Below, one piece after another: positions 12,746 to 24,206 of a stretch of DNA of 64,000 nt (position 1 is the stretch's first letter; the number at the start of each line of letters is the position of its first letter). A model generated the notes under the pieces. The model was not told the DNA's origin and made no database searches. It saw nothing but the letters and a program-made list of their open reading frames with translations. The DNA comes from Nepenthes gracilis (taxonomy: Eukaryota > Streptophyta > Magnoliopsida > Caryophyllales > Nepenthaceae): the NCBI GenBank assembly GCA_033239525.1, contig BSYO01000003.1, positions 8,302,001-8,366,000 of the forward strand. Reading direction: 5' to 3'. The position numbers and the translations under genes were made by a program.

Positions 12746-13232
12746 CCCCCAAGGCCATATTACTCATCTCTAGATAATGGCGACTCATAGTGGAGGATGA
12801 GAATGTAGAATCCACAATTATTTTAAATGAATGAGGGTGGAGGATTATCCATGAAAACTAAATTGGCAGGTGAAAAGCATGCTAAGATCTTAGGCTAATT
12901 TCAGCCAAGGCATTGATATAATTTTGAAAGAGAATTACTAATGATGTGACATTTATTGACTAGTCTTTTTTTTATATTTTTTTATTAAGTGGACCTATGT
13001 AATATGTTTCATACCATATTCTTCAATGAAATTATAGTAAACTTATATTATTAGTAATGTTGCTCATTTTGAAACGTATCAAGGGTATCATGTCAAGACT
13101 TCCATAACTTTTTATCTGGTAACCGATTGGCAATTTTTGCCCTTTGAGCAAGATGTATTCTCTGATTATCTAGGGCATACACAATTTCCTCAAATATGGT
13201 AATTTTTTATATTTTTATAGTTAAGTTTTAGT
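12746..13232 (+). other. 3' flank of the zinc-knuckle gene
   Basis: Probable 3' UTR and downstream region. An AATGAA-like signal occurs near 13024 and T-rich sequence at 12966-12986. No other gene is seen. Confidence 0.45.
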
Positions 13233-13920
13233 TGTCAAGATCTAAATTACTTATTTAAATTATGAGAAAATAATAACGATGCACAACGAGCAAATAATAA
13301 TGAATACTAGATTTTATATAAAAAAATTTTTTTACAATAGAAGAAAAAAATTACGGGATGATTTGTTCAAGATATGTTCATTATATAAAAGTTTGGTTAT
13401 ATATATCATTAAATATAAAGATATCAAACCTTGTTACAAGTTCAAATAGTAGAAAATATAAAACGAAAGAAAAGAGATACGACCAATAATTTTTATTTAT
13501 TTATTTTAAGAATAGTGTATTCAAGGTCGATAGATATTAGAACACGATTTAAAATTTGTTCGAATACCTGAATCTTTTTTTTCTTTATTTTTTCTTTCTT
13601 TCTCTTCTTTTTCTATCAAAAAATGGTGTTTTAGGTCTTAAATTTGCAAGCTATTAACCTTAAAAATGCGTCAATGCATTTTTATACTACAAGCTAGCAC
13701 TCGACTGTGCCTCTAGTGGGGGCGCCACTGAGATCAATACTTTGGGCGTCTCAAGAGTACGCCTCTTGGAAGCAGCGCTCACGTACGTGTCAAGCGCTTG
13801 TCATGTATCGGTCTACAATTTTTTTCTGAATGAGTATAATATGTGGGCATCTTTTTTTAAGCCACCAAATAATAAGTCAAATGAATATAGGGCCTACACA
13901 AAAATAATTCACCCTCCCCA
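13233..13920 (-). mobile_element. LTR-like dispersed repeat (copy A; partner at 47516)
   Basis: Collinear with 47516-48351. Both copies begin TGT(C/T)(A/G)(A/G)GAT.TGAA/TAAA, share the AAATAATAAC, TTACGGGATGAT/TCACAAGATGAT and CTTTCTCT pyrimidine blocks, a GC-rich middle with short inverted GCGC motifs, and end with CACAAAAATAATTCA or CACAAAAGTAATTCA. The polypyrimidine block on this strand means the transcribed strand is probably the minus. No matching TSD found, so boundaries are approximate. The frame at 13742-13990 is part of the repeat. Confidence 0.5.
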
Positions 13921-15795
13921 AAAAAAAAAAAAAACCTGGAATATGGTTAGTTCACTCAGAGAAGGTGTAGTTGCTGTCTCCCAGATCTGAAGCATTGAGA
14001 TGGTGGTGGTTGTGTGATCACTTGCACCTATAGGGTTCACTCAGAAATGTCTTGAATTTCAGTTTTGGTGGTTGATTTAGATTGTAATTAGGTGATCTGT
14101 GAACATTTGAGTTTTGGTCCCATGGAGCCTCTTTTAGTTGAGTGTTTTCCTGCTTTCTGTGTTGGTTTCGTTAGGTGGACTTAACCCTTAATGCTGAAAT
14201 AAATGCACAAGGTTTGACCTTTTATGTTTTACATGCGGTGCATATGCACGCCGTTCAGACAATATACCCAGCATGATTACCTTGGATCTACCATACTTAA
14301 AAAACAAATTTATTTTTTATTTTTTTATGGGTCATGTTATGGGATATTCCTGCTTACTTTTAAATAAGGTAATATTTTATTTATTTATTTATATTAATAA
14401 ATTATATAATATTAAATAAATAGTTGAGATGAGTTATTTCATAATTTTTTATGAGGGTGAGATTATTATTATTATTATTTTATAGTATCTAGTAAAGTAG
14501 GAGGTGATTTTAGTGCAATTTTCTTCCTAAGTCTTATCAGGCACGTCCTTGTTTAATTGAGGTTTTGTTGGCTCGATGCTTCATCATTGTGTTACCTTTT
14601 TGACATTTAAGCTCATCGTGTGAACTGCCGTTGTTATTATTTTATAGTATCCATTTATTTATTTTTGTGTCAGGCGTTAGTATAAATAAAAATGAGATGT
14701 TATAATACACGAGTGTTTGAAAGGGCATCATTGAGGGATAGTGTCAATCTATTTAATCTATTTATGTTGATGTATTAGGGCATATTTATATATCTATTTT
14801 TGTGTTAAAGTTTTTAGTATGAATAGATAAATAAGATATTATATCGTTTAATGATTTTTAAAAGGTATTTACATAGTCTCTTTGTTATCTGTTCATTCTT
14901 TAAATATTACAAGTTTAAATTATAAAAATAATTTTCAATAGGTATTAAATTTTTTAAAGTTTTGTTACACTCTGCGTATTATACAATTGATCAATATAGC
15001 TATATGACTAATTATGGAACTTTGGTCTTGGAGTTGCCGTTATTTTTGTGGTATGTTTGATTATTGTGAATAGAAATTTTATTATTACTTTATTACTAAT
15101 GAAATAGTTATTTATACATTTTGTTCCTTTTTTATACGAAATAATTATTCTTAGAAAAATAAATATTTTTTCAACTCAATTAATAAAAAAATGTTGAGTT
15201 TTTAGTATTATTTATTTCTTGTATTTAAAAAATAATTATTTTCACAATTATTATCGCTTTGCCCATCATCATTTTATCATTTATTCAAAACTTTGGCTAT
15301 ATCCTCCTTCTTCTTTCGTCTCTCAACTATTTGTCACTATTTTTTTCGATTTGATGTCGTCCAAAATCGCAACCCATACTCTTCTGACTAGTTTCCGATG
15401 TGTGAGTTCAAGGTCCATTGCTATACTTGTAGCCGCAACCACAATTAGATGAACTATCTGTTTGCCCACCTTAGCAAGAAGGCCAGTCGGTGGGGTTTGC
15501 AAAAGTACCACTACTTCAGTGCTATGTGCCTGGAGTATCGTTGAAATGGCTGCAACATGGGAGATTATTGCGAGTTCTTACATTAAGTGTTTGAATACCA
15601 ACTCCACTAGTGGAGTACCATACAGAGACATGTAAAGATGAGAAAAACTGTATGCGAAAGGTTTGTTTCTTTGTGCATTTATCTCAGGAGTTGAGGATTT
15701 TACCTTTGCAGTAAAAAAGCTCCAGGAGTTGTGAGGAGGGGACTAAGTACCAGAATTCTATTATGTATAATATTAGTAGCCATTATTGTAGTCAT
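13921..15795. other. Intergenic stretch with simple repeats and a possible coding relic
   Basis: AT-rich, with an ATT microsatellite at about 14464-14480. A GC-richer segment (about 15360-15670) contains a plus-strand frame that reads NYLFAHLSKKASRWGLQKYH before stops. It may be a decayed exon, but I do not recognise the protein and would not call a gene. Confidence 0.3.
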
Positions 15796-16769
15796 TGTAT
15801 CATAAATTCGGACCAAACAGGATAAATAATTAAATAATTAAATTTAAGTTAAAAATAAATAAATCTCAAATTGTGTGTGACAAATTGAACATACATATGA
15901 CTCAAATATAATCCACACAAAATCTCATCAGACAATCGTTCGGACAACACACACATGACCTACCTAAAAAGTTTTAAGGAAAAATATTGAAAAGATAACG
16001 ACTCATCCACATAATATAATAAATCCAACAATTTTTAATACACAGTCTAAAGGCCTACAATCAGCAAACATCAAAATATGAGAGCCCAAACAAAATCCAT
16101 TTATATTTAAATAAATATAACATTCACTAGAAAATTTGATACTGAACCGAATCTCATCCTGCTCTTATAATGAATTCGAGTCCTCTACTTACTTTGAATG
16201 GATAAAATATAAAATATGAGACTAAAATTTAACAACTATCATATATGAAAACTAATGTATCTAATAAATTAGAGGGAATGTTCAAAAATAAATGTCACTG
16301 ATATAATTTTAAATTACCAATGTTAAAATCCAATCATCAAATTTTAGGCAGCATTAAATATTAAAGCCAATGGTAATATCGTACTTCAATTATATATTAA
16401 ATCAAAAATAAATATTCAATCAGAAAATAGTTATCTCGAAATGTCTATATATATATATCAAAAGTGTTCGAATATTAAATTAGAAGTCTAATTCAATGGT
16501 CAATCCAATACCCGATTAAATCGTAATGCGGGACAGAATTTAATAGCTAGATGATTTAATCACGTGCATAAAAATCGGAATAGCACCATAAGTATAAATC
16601 CAAATTTGAATCAAATTATATAATTAAAATCAAATGTATGAAACTTATTAAAACCCATCCGTGGGCAAAATTGGCAAAATTCAAAGTCCAAATTTCAATC
16701 AAAGTCAGAATAAAAATCTATACAAAAATATAAATCATGCACAAAATTTGAATTCCGTTATTTAAAGAC

Positions 16770-17170
16770 TAATTTGAATAAGTATTATACATACTTCCGA
16801 TAATTTTAGATCAAATCAAATACAGTTTAGGCCAGTATGTTAGGCCATCAATGTATTTTATCTCTCATAGATAATGTTATTCATTATATTTTACTATCGA
16901 CAAGGTTAGGTATAATTCTCAAGTTTGTTATATGTGCTAGGCCACAAAGCCATGCAAAATGCAAGTCACATACCAAATTTAAATTTTGATTATTTAAAAA
17001 TTAACTTGAGAAAGGGTTACACATACATTTGATAATCTTAAACTAAATCTAATACAATTTAGGTAGCATGCTAAGCCACCAATATATTTTATTTTTCATA
17101 GATAAGGTTACTTATTGTGTTTTGTCACTCACAATTTTGGTTACAATTTTTAAATTTATCATATATATTT
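16770..17170. repeat. Tandem duplication, period about 232 bp
   Basis: Two diverged copies: the phrase TTGAATAAGTATTATACATA at about 16773 is matched by TTGAGAAAGGGTTACACATA at about 17004, and GTTAGGCCATCAATGTATTT by GCTAAGCCACCAATATATTT. The similarity continues through CATAGATAATGTTA and CATAGATAAGGTTA. It lies inside the probable LTR. Confidence 0.6.
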
Positions 17171-17549
17171 GGACGTTAGAATATATTATAAATTCAAATT
17201 AAATATCCAAATCGGTGGGTCACTATATTCAAGATTTTCATATCGGCAGAAAGAGATTTTTAATAACAAATCTATCAGTCAGGAGTTGATTAGAATATCC
17301 AATAATAAATCTAAAGGTAGTAACCACAATTTCAATACATACATATAAAAATATACGGCCTATATAAGATTTTATACTTATTTTCATATAAATATATAAA
17401 TATAAAAATACATAGTGTCCAATATTTATCCATTTTTTTAGAAAATCATAAAACCCTCAAATAATAGTTGAAATAGAATAAATTTCTCAAATAATCGGTA
17501 AAATTGTTATGCATGTACAAGGAGAAAGAACAAACTAATTAAAAATACA

Positions 17550-17820
17550 CACACAAATTTAAAACCTTCAAATTGAAATAAAACATTATCAGATATAAAA
17601 TTGAATAAAGAATAGGATTAAAAGATATTTGTATCGACCTTATACTAAGTATATCTGATGAAATGATACTCCAAAGAAAGTGTATGCACGAATTTAAAAC
17701 CTTTAAATCAAAACAAAATATTATTATATACAAAATCAGACAAAGAACGGTGTTAGAAGATATTTGTATTAACCTTATATCAAGTAAATATAATGAAAGA
17801 ATATTCCGAAGAACTCGAAC
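17550..17820. repeat. Tandem duplication, period about 135 bp
   Basis: AATTTAAAACCTTCAAAT (about 17555) is repeated as AATTTAAAACCTTTAAAT (about 17691), and AGATATTTGTATCGACCTTA is followed by AGATATTTGTATTAACCTTA. Inside the probable long LTR, just before the purine-rich leader. Confidence 0.65.
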
Positions 17821-18124
17821 AGCTCCTTCTCTCTATTCCTCCCACTCTCTCCCTCTCTCCTCTTTCCTCTTCCTGCCACACGAATGATGCACACTGTGCG
17901 CGGTGCTCTTAAATAGCCAAACTCGTGCTCAAGCGCTACTTAGGCGCAGCCATTTTGACCCTTAGGCTGAAGCAAATCTCTAGCACTCCTTGGGCATAGC
18001 CATAGTGAAATTGGCGCCTAGGATACACCTCGAATGTGCCACAAGCGTTGACATTCTAGAATTGGTGTCTCGGGTGTGCATCAAGCACCACGCCGTCCGA
18101 ATCAAAAATTTTCAAAATTTTACA

Positions 18125-19112
18125 ATATAATTATTTTAAAATACATTCAATTAACCAAAAATTATAAATAATAACAAAATCATCCAGATAGAGGTTTATG
18201 TTATTACACATTATTCATACTCTCCAATCTTCAAAATTTTTTTTTCTTTAATATAAATTAAAAAATTTATTATCATAAATTTTTATTCTATTTCTCATAC
18301 TATTATTATAAACTAAATATTAAAATATTAATTTTTAACTAATTTTATTTTAATAATTAAATATAAATATAAAAATTTTAACTCATTATTATATTATTTT
18401 ATTTTTTATAAATAATTATTTTATTTTATTTAATAATTTATTAGTAATTTGGATGTCCTGAGAGGAGGAGACTTGTGTTAGGCTAAATGGAGCGGCAAGA
18501 ACCCACCAACTTGTTGAGAATAACCTACTCGGCAAGATGACATTGCAGAGGAATCATAAGGCCGTAAATAATCCCTATTTTCTGCGACTAGCAGGTTGAT
18601 AAAGAAAGGTGGGAGTAGAAAGGCACAGCGACGGGAAACACTATGGTGGCTAATCTCATGCCTCATGAGTACATGTGCCTATAATGGGATTCTAGCTTGC
18701 AATTGATGCTTTTTTTTTTTTTTTTTGACAAATTTACTTGAATTTTTTTATGTGGGTAGGTTCTCATATTTATTTAATGTTAGAATTAAAATTTTTGAAA
18801 TAAATAGTAAAGTTTAAATATAATTTTTATTATTAATTTTTAATTTTTAATTATAGCTGTAGAATAAATATAATAATTGGGACAACCAAGAAAGCTACTG
18901 AGCTACGTGGTCAGCCCTCGAAACCATTGCCAATGCGGTCAGCATTTTCAACTGCATTTTATGTTTTGATTAAATAATAATAATAATAAATTAATAAATT
19001 TGTATTATATTTTCGTCTCTCTTTCACTGAATTCGGTTATAAATAAAAATAAATAAATATATATATATATTGAATGAAAACCTTTTTTCATTTGGGCAGG
19101 GCCCTTAGACAA
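18125..19112. other. AT-rich intergenic region upstream of the DUF617 gene
   Basis: Mostly AT-rich. A short GC-richer patch (18450-18690) has an antisense frame of 62 codons that I do not recognise. A poly-T run at 18710-18726 and short TAA/TA repeats near 18975 and 19057 are present. Confidence 0.45.
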
Positions 19113-19119
19113 TATAAAA
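19113..19119 (+). promoter_or_regulatory. TATA box of the DUF617 gene
   Basis: ACAATATAAAAGAATC is a strong TATA element about 350 bases before the ATG. It follows a GGGCAGGGCCC tract and is followed by GC-richer, leader-like sequence, consistent with transcription starting near 19145. Confidence 0.5.
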
Positions 19120-19464
19120 GAATCGTGGTTGGGATTTTGTCTTGCTCATAGACTCCTATTCGCTCTGTTCATGGTTGGTTAGGTGAGACTGTTCACCTTC
19201 TCTTTGTCAGGATTCGCTGTCAGTAAGCCATTCGATACAGGACTGTTTAAAGGGGGGGAAGTAGAAGTAGAAGCACAACCATAAGCACGAAGGCAGCCGA
19301 ACCGAATCTCTGCATTTTTATCCCTTCCGTTCTCAATCTATTCTCCATCTTCTTTAAACGAGTTATTTTGTGGGTTCCTTTGCGGATCCATGTCAAAGTA
19401 CTAGAATATACTATTTCTTTGTCCGTTCCTTTGTTGTATTCTTTGTCACTTATCAGAGAGATCG

Positions 19465-20262
19465 ATGAAGACAATTATGGCAAGAACCCCTCACGACTCT
19501 TCCTTCTCTTTCTCGAGGAGATACTTCATCTGGAAAAAGAAGGTTGAAGATGAGGAAAACGATGAAGAAATCCTAACCCACGAGTCTTCATCGCACTCCT
19601 TATCGACCGTTCTTCAGGAGGAAAGGCACGAGCAACTGAAATCCTGTGTGCCAACGCCGTTCCCTTCAGCGCTGGCGCCAAAGAAGAAGCTGCAAACGGC
19701 GGCAGTTTCAAAATTCAGGTCGGCTCTCGCACTCTTCAGTAAGAACAGATCGAGCATGCCCGCTTCCCTCGGACCCAAAGTCGTAGGCACCCTTTTCGGA
19801 CACAGGCGCGGGCACGTCCATATCGCATTTCAAGACGATCCCAAGTCCGATCCGGCGTTCTCGATCGAGCTCTCGACGCCGACGAGTGTTCTTATCAGAG
19901 AAATGGCTTCGGGGTTGGCGAGAGTGGCGTTGGAATGTGACAAGAAAGTGGAGAAGAAGGGTGCGAAGTTGCTGGAGGAGCCGCTGTGGAGGGCGTATTG
20001 CAACGGCAAGAAGTGTGGGTACGCAACGCGGCGAGAGGCAGGGCCGGAGGAGTGGAAGGTCTTGAGCGCCGTGGGGCCGATCACCATGGGCGCCGGAGTG
20101 TTGGCCGGAGATGGAGGCGAGGCTGGGCAGGCGGGAGAGGTGATGTACATGAGAGCCAAGTTTGAGAGGGTGGTAGGATCTAAAGACTCGGAAGCGTTCT
20201 ACATGATGAATCCCGACGGAAGCGGTGGCCCTGAGCTGAGTGTTTATTTGCTCCGAGTTTGA
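19465..20262 (+). CDS. MIZU-KUSSEI1-like protein (DUF617)
   Basis: A single-exon gene of 265 residues, typical for this family (about 230-300, often intronless). The N-terminal ~100 residues are low-complexity and variable (acidic run near 28-36, Ser-rich 41-48). The DUF617 domain runs from about 105 to the C terminus and shows the family landmarks: VVGTLFGHRRGHVH, the STPTSVLIREMASGLARVAL helix, LLEEPLWRAYCNGKKCGYA, the EEWKVLSAVGPITMGAGVL stretch, GEVMYMRAKFERVVGS, SEAFYMMNPDGSGGPELS and a terminal VYLLRV. The founder, Arabidopsis MIZ1, is needed for root hydrotropism and associates with the endoplasmic reticulum; most paralogues are uncharacterised, so the role here is unknown. The first ATG at 19465 is used, with a second Met at residue 5. 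A TATA box lies at 19113. GC content is much higher than the flanks, with no breaks. Confidence 0.93.
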   Translation: MKTIMARTPHDSSFSFSRRYFIWKKKVEDEENDEEILTHESSSHSLSTVLQEERHEQLKSCVPTPFPSALAPKKKLQTAAVSKFRSALALFSKNRSSMPASLGPKVVGTLFGHRRGHVHIAFQDDPKSDPAFSIELSTPTSVLIREMASGLARVALECDKKVEKKGAKLLEEPLWRAYCNGKKCGYATRREAGPEEWKVLSAVGPITMGAGVLAGDGGEAGQAGEVMYMRAKFERVVGSKDSEAFYMMNPDGSGGPELSVYLLRV

Positions 20263-21251
20263 TAATTTGAGGTTTAATAATGGAGAAATATCTATTTTAG
20301 TTAATCCGATATTATGCTCTGTTTAATCTTATTAATAAATTTGTCAGCAGCGTTGGTTTCGTACGTGCTGGCTGTATAACTCAGTTTCAATATAATCTTT
20401 TATTTTTAAAAAAAATCTTGATATTCGAGTCTTGTTGTACGGTTTGAATTAGGCGTTGGAACCATCAGAATTTGAACGCTGAGCCTCGGTGACTGGTTAG
20501 CCGTTTTCGCGTCGTCTTGACAAGAGCGATACGCGTGCGGGGGTTGTGCGCATGTTTTTATTGTTATTTTTATTTTTTTTATTTATGTACTAATTATATG
20601 TAAAAAAAATTTTATTCAAATGGGTACCAAATAAAACTTAAGAAATTAAACATTAATATGTTATCACTATTATTTTATAAGCCATATAATCTATAAGCAA
20701 TGGTGGATTAGGGTATTAAATTATTTAATTTTTATGTAAATATAGCTAATTATGTATTTTTAGGGTGTTATATTATTCGATATAATTTTAGAAGTATTGT
20801 AAATTTACGATAAAATTAAAATTTATTAGACTGTTATAATCAAATTAGCTATGAGTAAGTAAAAAAAACCAAGTGATAAAATAATTTTGAAATCCCACCT
20901 AATAATACATCACCTAAAGTTTAGGGATATAGATCTCTTTAGAAAGATATAGTTAGTATATCTTTTATCTTTATTGTTGAATAAGAAATTAATACTAAAA
21001 ATTATTAAAAATTTTACATATAAATTTTTTTATTAATTTATTTATAATATTAATATTTATTAAATACTTAATCTAATAATAAAAAATTTTAGAATATCAA
21101 TAAATGGATATACATTAGACTTTTTAGCCTAATTATGGCCCGAATTTTTTACCAAGCAATATAAAATACTTTTTAAATATTTATTAGATTTAATTAAATA
21201 TAAAAACTTGATAGATTCGATAAATTCGACCTATGAAGAAGGCCTAGCGGC
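20263..21251. other. 3' flank and AT-rich intergenic region
   Basis: The DUF617 3' UTR probably ends near 20340-20400 (AATAAT at 20275, ATTAATAAAT at 20330). The rest is AT-rich with no recognisable feature. Confidence 0.5.
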
Positions 21252-21989
21252 TTAAAAATTTTGGCCTAAAAAACGAGCCCATGTGCCATACGCAGCGATG
21301 ACAACTTACCATAATCGGCTGGATAAATCTCAACAAAATAACCGCTGTATGGTGCAATTGTTTACTTCTCGCACATTGAAGCAACCTACCATAACTAATC
21401 GGTTAGAAGAACCAACCAATACGTCTTTATCTACGGAGGCAATTCAACAGGCGGTTGTCACTAAATAAGAAGTTAAAACCATTGTCTACTCTATAAAATA
21501 ACCCTTGATTCTAGTGAAATGGGGAGGAGGCCCCTAAACATAGAGAGAAAACGGAGAAAATGGCAATCCTCCATCCAAAGAATCCGGCCCTCCATCTTAG
21601 AAGGCCATTTAGAAAACTTATCATCTTTCTAAGAGGCTTTCCTTTCATCCAGGAGACATGCCTTCCATACCTCTAAGTTGTCCCTCAACCAGGCGTATCT
21701 CCAAGCCGTCCTTCTTCCGAACACACCCGCACGCCCAATCCACCCCTACATGTATCTACGCATCATCTTTGCAAATTTTTATTATCTTAGAAAAATATCA
21801 TATTTGAGTATCGGAGGATATACGGTGGTAGCAATTTATGATATCCTCTCACCTTTTGTTTTCAATTGTGTTGTGTAGGGTTCGGGTTCAAAGTTATGGA
21901 GATCGGATCTGCATCAGATCAATCCAACGTGAAAATTCGATTTGTGGTCTCCTAATCCATAGAACAACCTGAATTCGTGGAACGCAACA
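21252..21989 (+). repeat. 5' LTR of the short element
   Basis: 738 bp. The expected TG start is mutated to TT (TTAAAAATTTTGGCC versus TGAACAATTTTGGCC in the 3' LTR) and the end is ...GAACGCAACA. The promoter-like TCTATAAAATAACC is near 21490. A TTGAGTATCGGAGGATATAC block at about 21804 is a motif shared by several LTRs in this window. Confidence 0.65.
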
Positions 21990-22010
21990 TTGGTGTTGTT
22001 TGTGAAAATC
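21990..22010 (+). other. Primer-binding site of the short element (decayed)
   Basis: TTGGTGTTGTTTGTGAAAAT matches the common plant Gypsy site TTGGCGCCGTTTGTGGGAA except for changes that are mainly C-to-T and G-to-A, as expected from deamination of methylated cytosines. Its position directly after the LTR supports the boundary. Confidence 0.6.
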
Positions 22011-23120
22011 GATCAAAAGGCCAGCTTTACCACTAAAAATACAAAAACAAAATTGATTAACACTAAGGCTCATACGAGTGCTCTTGCCAAGAAGACCACC
22101 ACTCCTGACAATCCCGCAAATAGCCATGAATGAAACCGATTGGCACTTTTCATGAAAAAGATCAATACTCGAATGGACAATGCATTCGAAATACTCCAGG
22201 CTCTTTGCGCACGATGTGGTTAACGAAGATTGGGGGCTTTTCTTCAATCGCCTACACTACGACTTCAAGAAGAACAAACGAAGAAAGCGGTCGGCCTTGA
22301 AAACATATCGGCTTGATATCAAAATCCAAGTCGGCTTTAATAATCGAATTTCATTTTGGGTAGAAAGCCGACTAGGTCCTAGATTAAAGGATAAAACCTG
22401 AAGGGACAAATTCTTCGATGACCGCCGACTTGCAAAATAGGAGGAAGCCGCTTGTAACATTAAGTCAGCAAGTAGCCATAAAACCCGGTGCCCAAAAAGG
22501 ATCGCCATAATCAAAAACTACTAAAAATCAATTTGAATGATTCAAGTTAGCAAAAGCACAATCTAACAGTCAGTTTGACTAATCAAACTGGCCACAGCTG
22601 ACTTGGCCTTAAAAAAAAGCCTGCAAATAACAGATTTGGCACGCAGCCAATTTGACTAAGCAAAATCAATAAATCAAGGCAAGTAAATCCTTCTCTCCTC
22701 TTTAAGGATGCTGGTATTATGCTCGCATGTGGCGATTTTGAGGTGATTTGGCAAGATTTTGGTGGATTGTGTAATGTGACGCAGTTGATATAGGAAGAAG
22801 GCATCGACGATGCTCACGTGAGCTGCTATCGCTGTCATTCCCGTCACCGAGTGGCTGTCATCGTGATCAACAACGTCACCTATGTTGGGACAACCCTCCA
22901 CCGGTGTTCATCATCATCACCTCTTTCTCCGACTCCTCAAACCCATTCCAGCCACACCCCACTTCGGCTCCCCAAATCCACTCTAGTGCTTCCACTTCGA
23001 CACAGCCAGCTGTAGTTCACTCCGGTGCCCTATTTCTCAGTAAGCTGGTTCAAGTCCGTTCCGGCAAGCAAGATCCAAACTGTCAACGCCCATATCCAGT
23101 CCACCCATATTGAACCACTC

Positions 23121-23240
23121 CGGCATTCAATGTGTATTCTGTCGGTTTGGATAACTAGCATCCAAACCAACACCAGAAGCAAATATCCGGGCATTCAAAG
23201 TGTATTTTGCCGGTTTGATAATCAGTATCCAAACCAGTAG
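23121..23240. repeat. Tandem duplication, period 68 bp
   Basis: GGCATTCAATGTGTATTCTG at 23122 recurs as GGCATTCAAAGTGTATTTTG at 23190, each followed by CGGTTTG, then AGCATCCAAACCA or CAGTATCCAAACCA. It lies inside the short LTR element, upstream of the Copia LTR remnant. Confidence 0.75.
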
Positions 23241-23483
23241 CTCACTCCGGCTTGAGCGACGCCCAAGCGCAGCTCAAGTGAAAAGGAATCGAGCAGCGAG
23301 TGTAGAGGTTCGGGAATTTGGCTCGAGCAGGTGGTGAGCTTACGGCGAGTGCAGTGCTCTTAGAACCCGAAATGGACAGCTACGAAAATATGTTGATGCA
23401 ACGCTTTGATGAAACATAACCTGACATCGACACACAATGACATATGGTCATGAAATATACCAACCATAAAAATAATTCTAACA
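23240..23483 (-). mobile_element. Fragment of a Copia LTR (same family as 30956 and 52617)
   Basis: The last about 75 bases (AACCTGACATCGA...CATATGGTCATGAAATATACC...TCTAACA) match the right end of the LTR at 52617-53614 and the complement of the start of the LTR at 30956 (TGTTAGAGACAT). The GC-rich part with GGCTCGAGC fits the same LTR. It ends three bases before the 3' LTR of the short element. Confidence 0.6.
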
Positions 23484-23486
23484 GGT

Positions 23487-24206
23487 TGAACAATTTTGGC
23501 CTAAAAAGCGAGTCTATGTGTCATACGCAATTATAATAACTTATCATAATCGGCTGGATAAATCTCTATAAAATAGCCGTCATACAGTACAACCGCCCAC
23601 TTCTCACACATTGAAGCAGCCTACCATAATCAACAGGTGCGTCCTTATCCACAGAGGCAATTCAACAAGTGGTTGTCACCAAACAAGAAGTTAAAACCAC
23701 CGCCTACTCTATAAAATAACCCTTCATCCCAGTGGAAGGGGGAGGAGGCCCCAAAACATTGGGAGAAAACAAAGAAAATGTTAACCCTCCATCCAATAAA
23801 TCCAACCCTCCATATCAGGAGACCATCCAGGAGACTTATCCTCTTTCTAAGGGGCTTTTCCTTCATCTAGGAGACATGCTTTCCATACCTCTAAATCGCC
23901 TCTCAGTTAGGCGCATCTTCAAGCCACCCTTTTTTTGGGCACAACCGAATGTTCAATCCACCGCTACATACATCTACATATTTTCATTGCATATTTTTAT
24001 TATCTTGAAAAAATATCTAATTTGAATATTGAAAGATATACGGTGGGAGTAATTTTCATCATCCTCTGACCTATCGTTTTCAATTGTGTTGCGCAGGATT
24101 CAAATTTGAGGTTATAGAGATCGGATCCGTATCAGACCGATCTAATGTGAATATTCAATTTGTGGTCTCCTAATATGTAGGACAATTAAAATTCATAAAA
24201 GGAACA
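23487..24206 (+). repeat. 3' LTR of the short element
   Basis: 720 bp, TGAACAATTTTGGCC...GGAACA. It is collinear with 21252-21989. The usual polypurine tract is not visible because a Copia LTR fragment abuts the left side. Confidence 0.6.

Larger units (their letters stand above)
15796..18124 (-). mobile_element. Probable long LTR (Tekay/Del-like), inverted relative to 2303-4315
   Basis: On the minus strand it starts TGTAAAATTTTGAAAATTTT at 18124 and could end at ...GAATTTATGATACA at 15796, about 2.3 kb. It has the same architecture as the LTR at 2303-4315: a GC-rich block of GCGC/GGTGC motifs just inside the start (17900-18110), a TATTTAAG box near 17915, a purine-rich leader (17815-17880), then a long AT-rich body. 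It contains two internal tandem duplications. No TSD was found, so termini and solo status are uncertain. Confidence 0.42.
21252..24206 (+). mobile_element. Short non-autonomous LTR retrotransposon
   Basis: Two related LTRs (21252-21989 and 23487-24206) flank about 1.5 kb. They share long collinear stretches: GGCCTAAAAA.CGAG, ATCGGCTGGATAAATCTC, GGCAATTCAACA, TCTATAAAATAACCCTT (core promoter), GGAGGAGGCCCC, GGAGACATGC and GGTCTCCTAAT. A primer-binding-site-like sequence directly follows the first LTR, which sets the orientation. The interior has no pol; a weak gag-like frame (FMKKINTRMDNAFEILQAL) occurs at about 22150-22206. No TSD is visible and LTR divergence is high, so this is an old element. 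Just before the 3' LTR lies part of a Copia LTR. Neighbouring related LTRs are at 24675 (inverted), 25535, 29322 and 62521. Confidence 0.68.

Noticed and set aside
19830..20159. 109-codon antisense frame
   Set aside because: Shadow of the DUF617 gene on the opposite strand.
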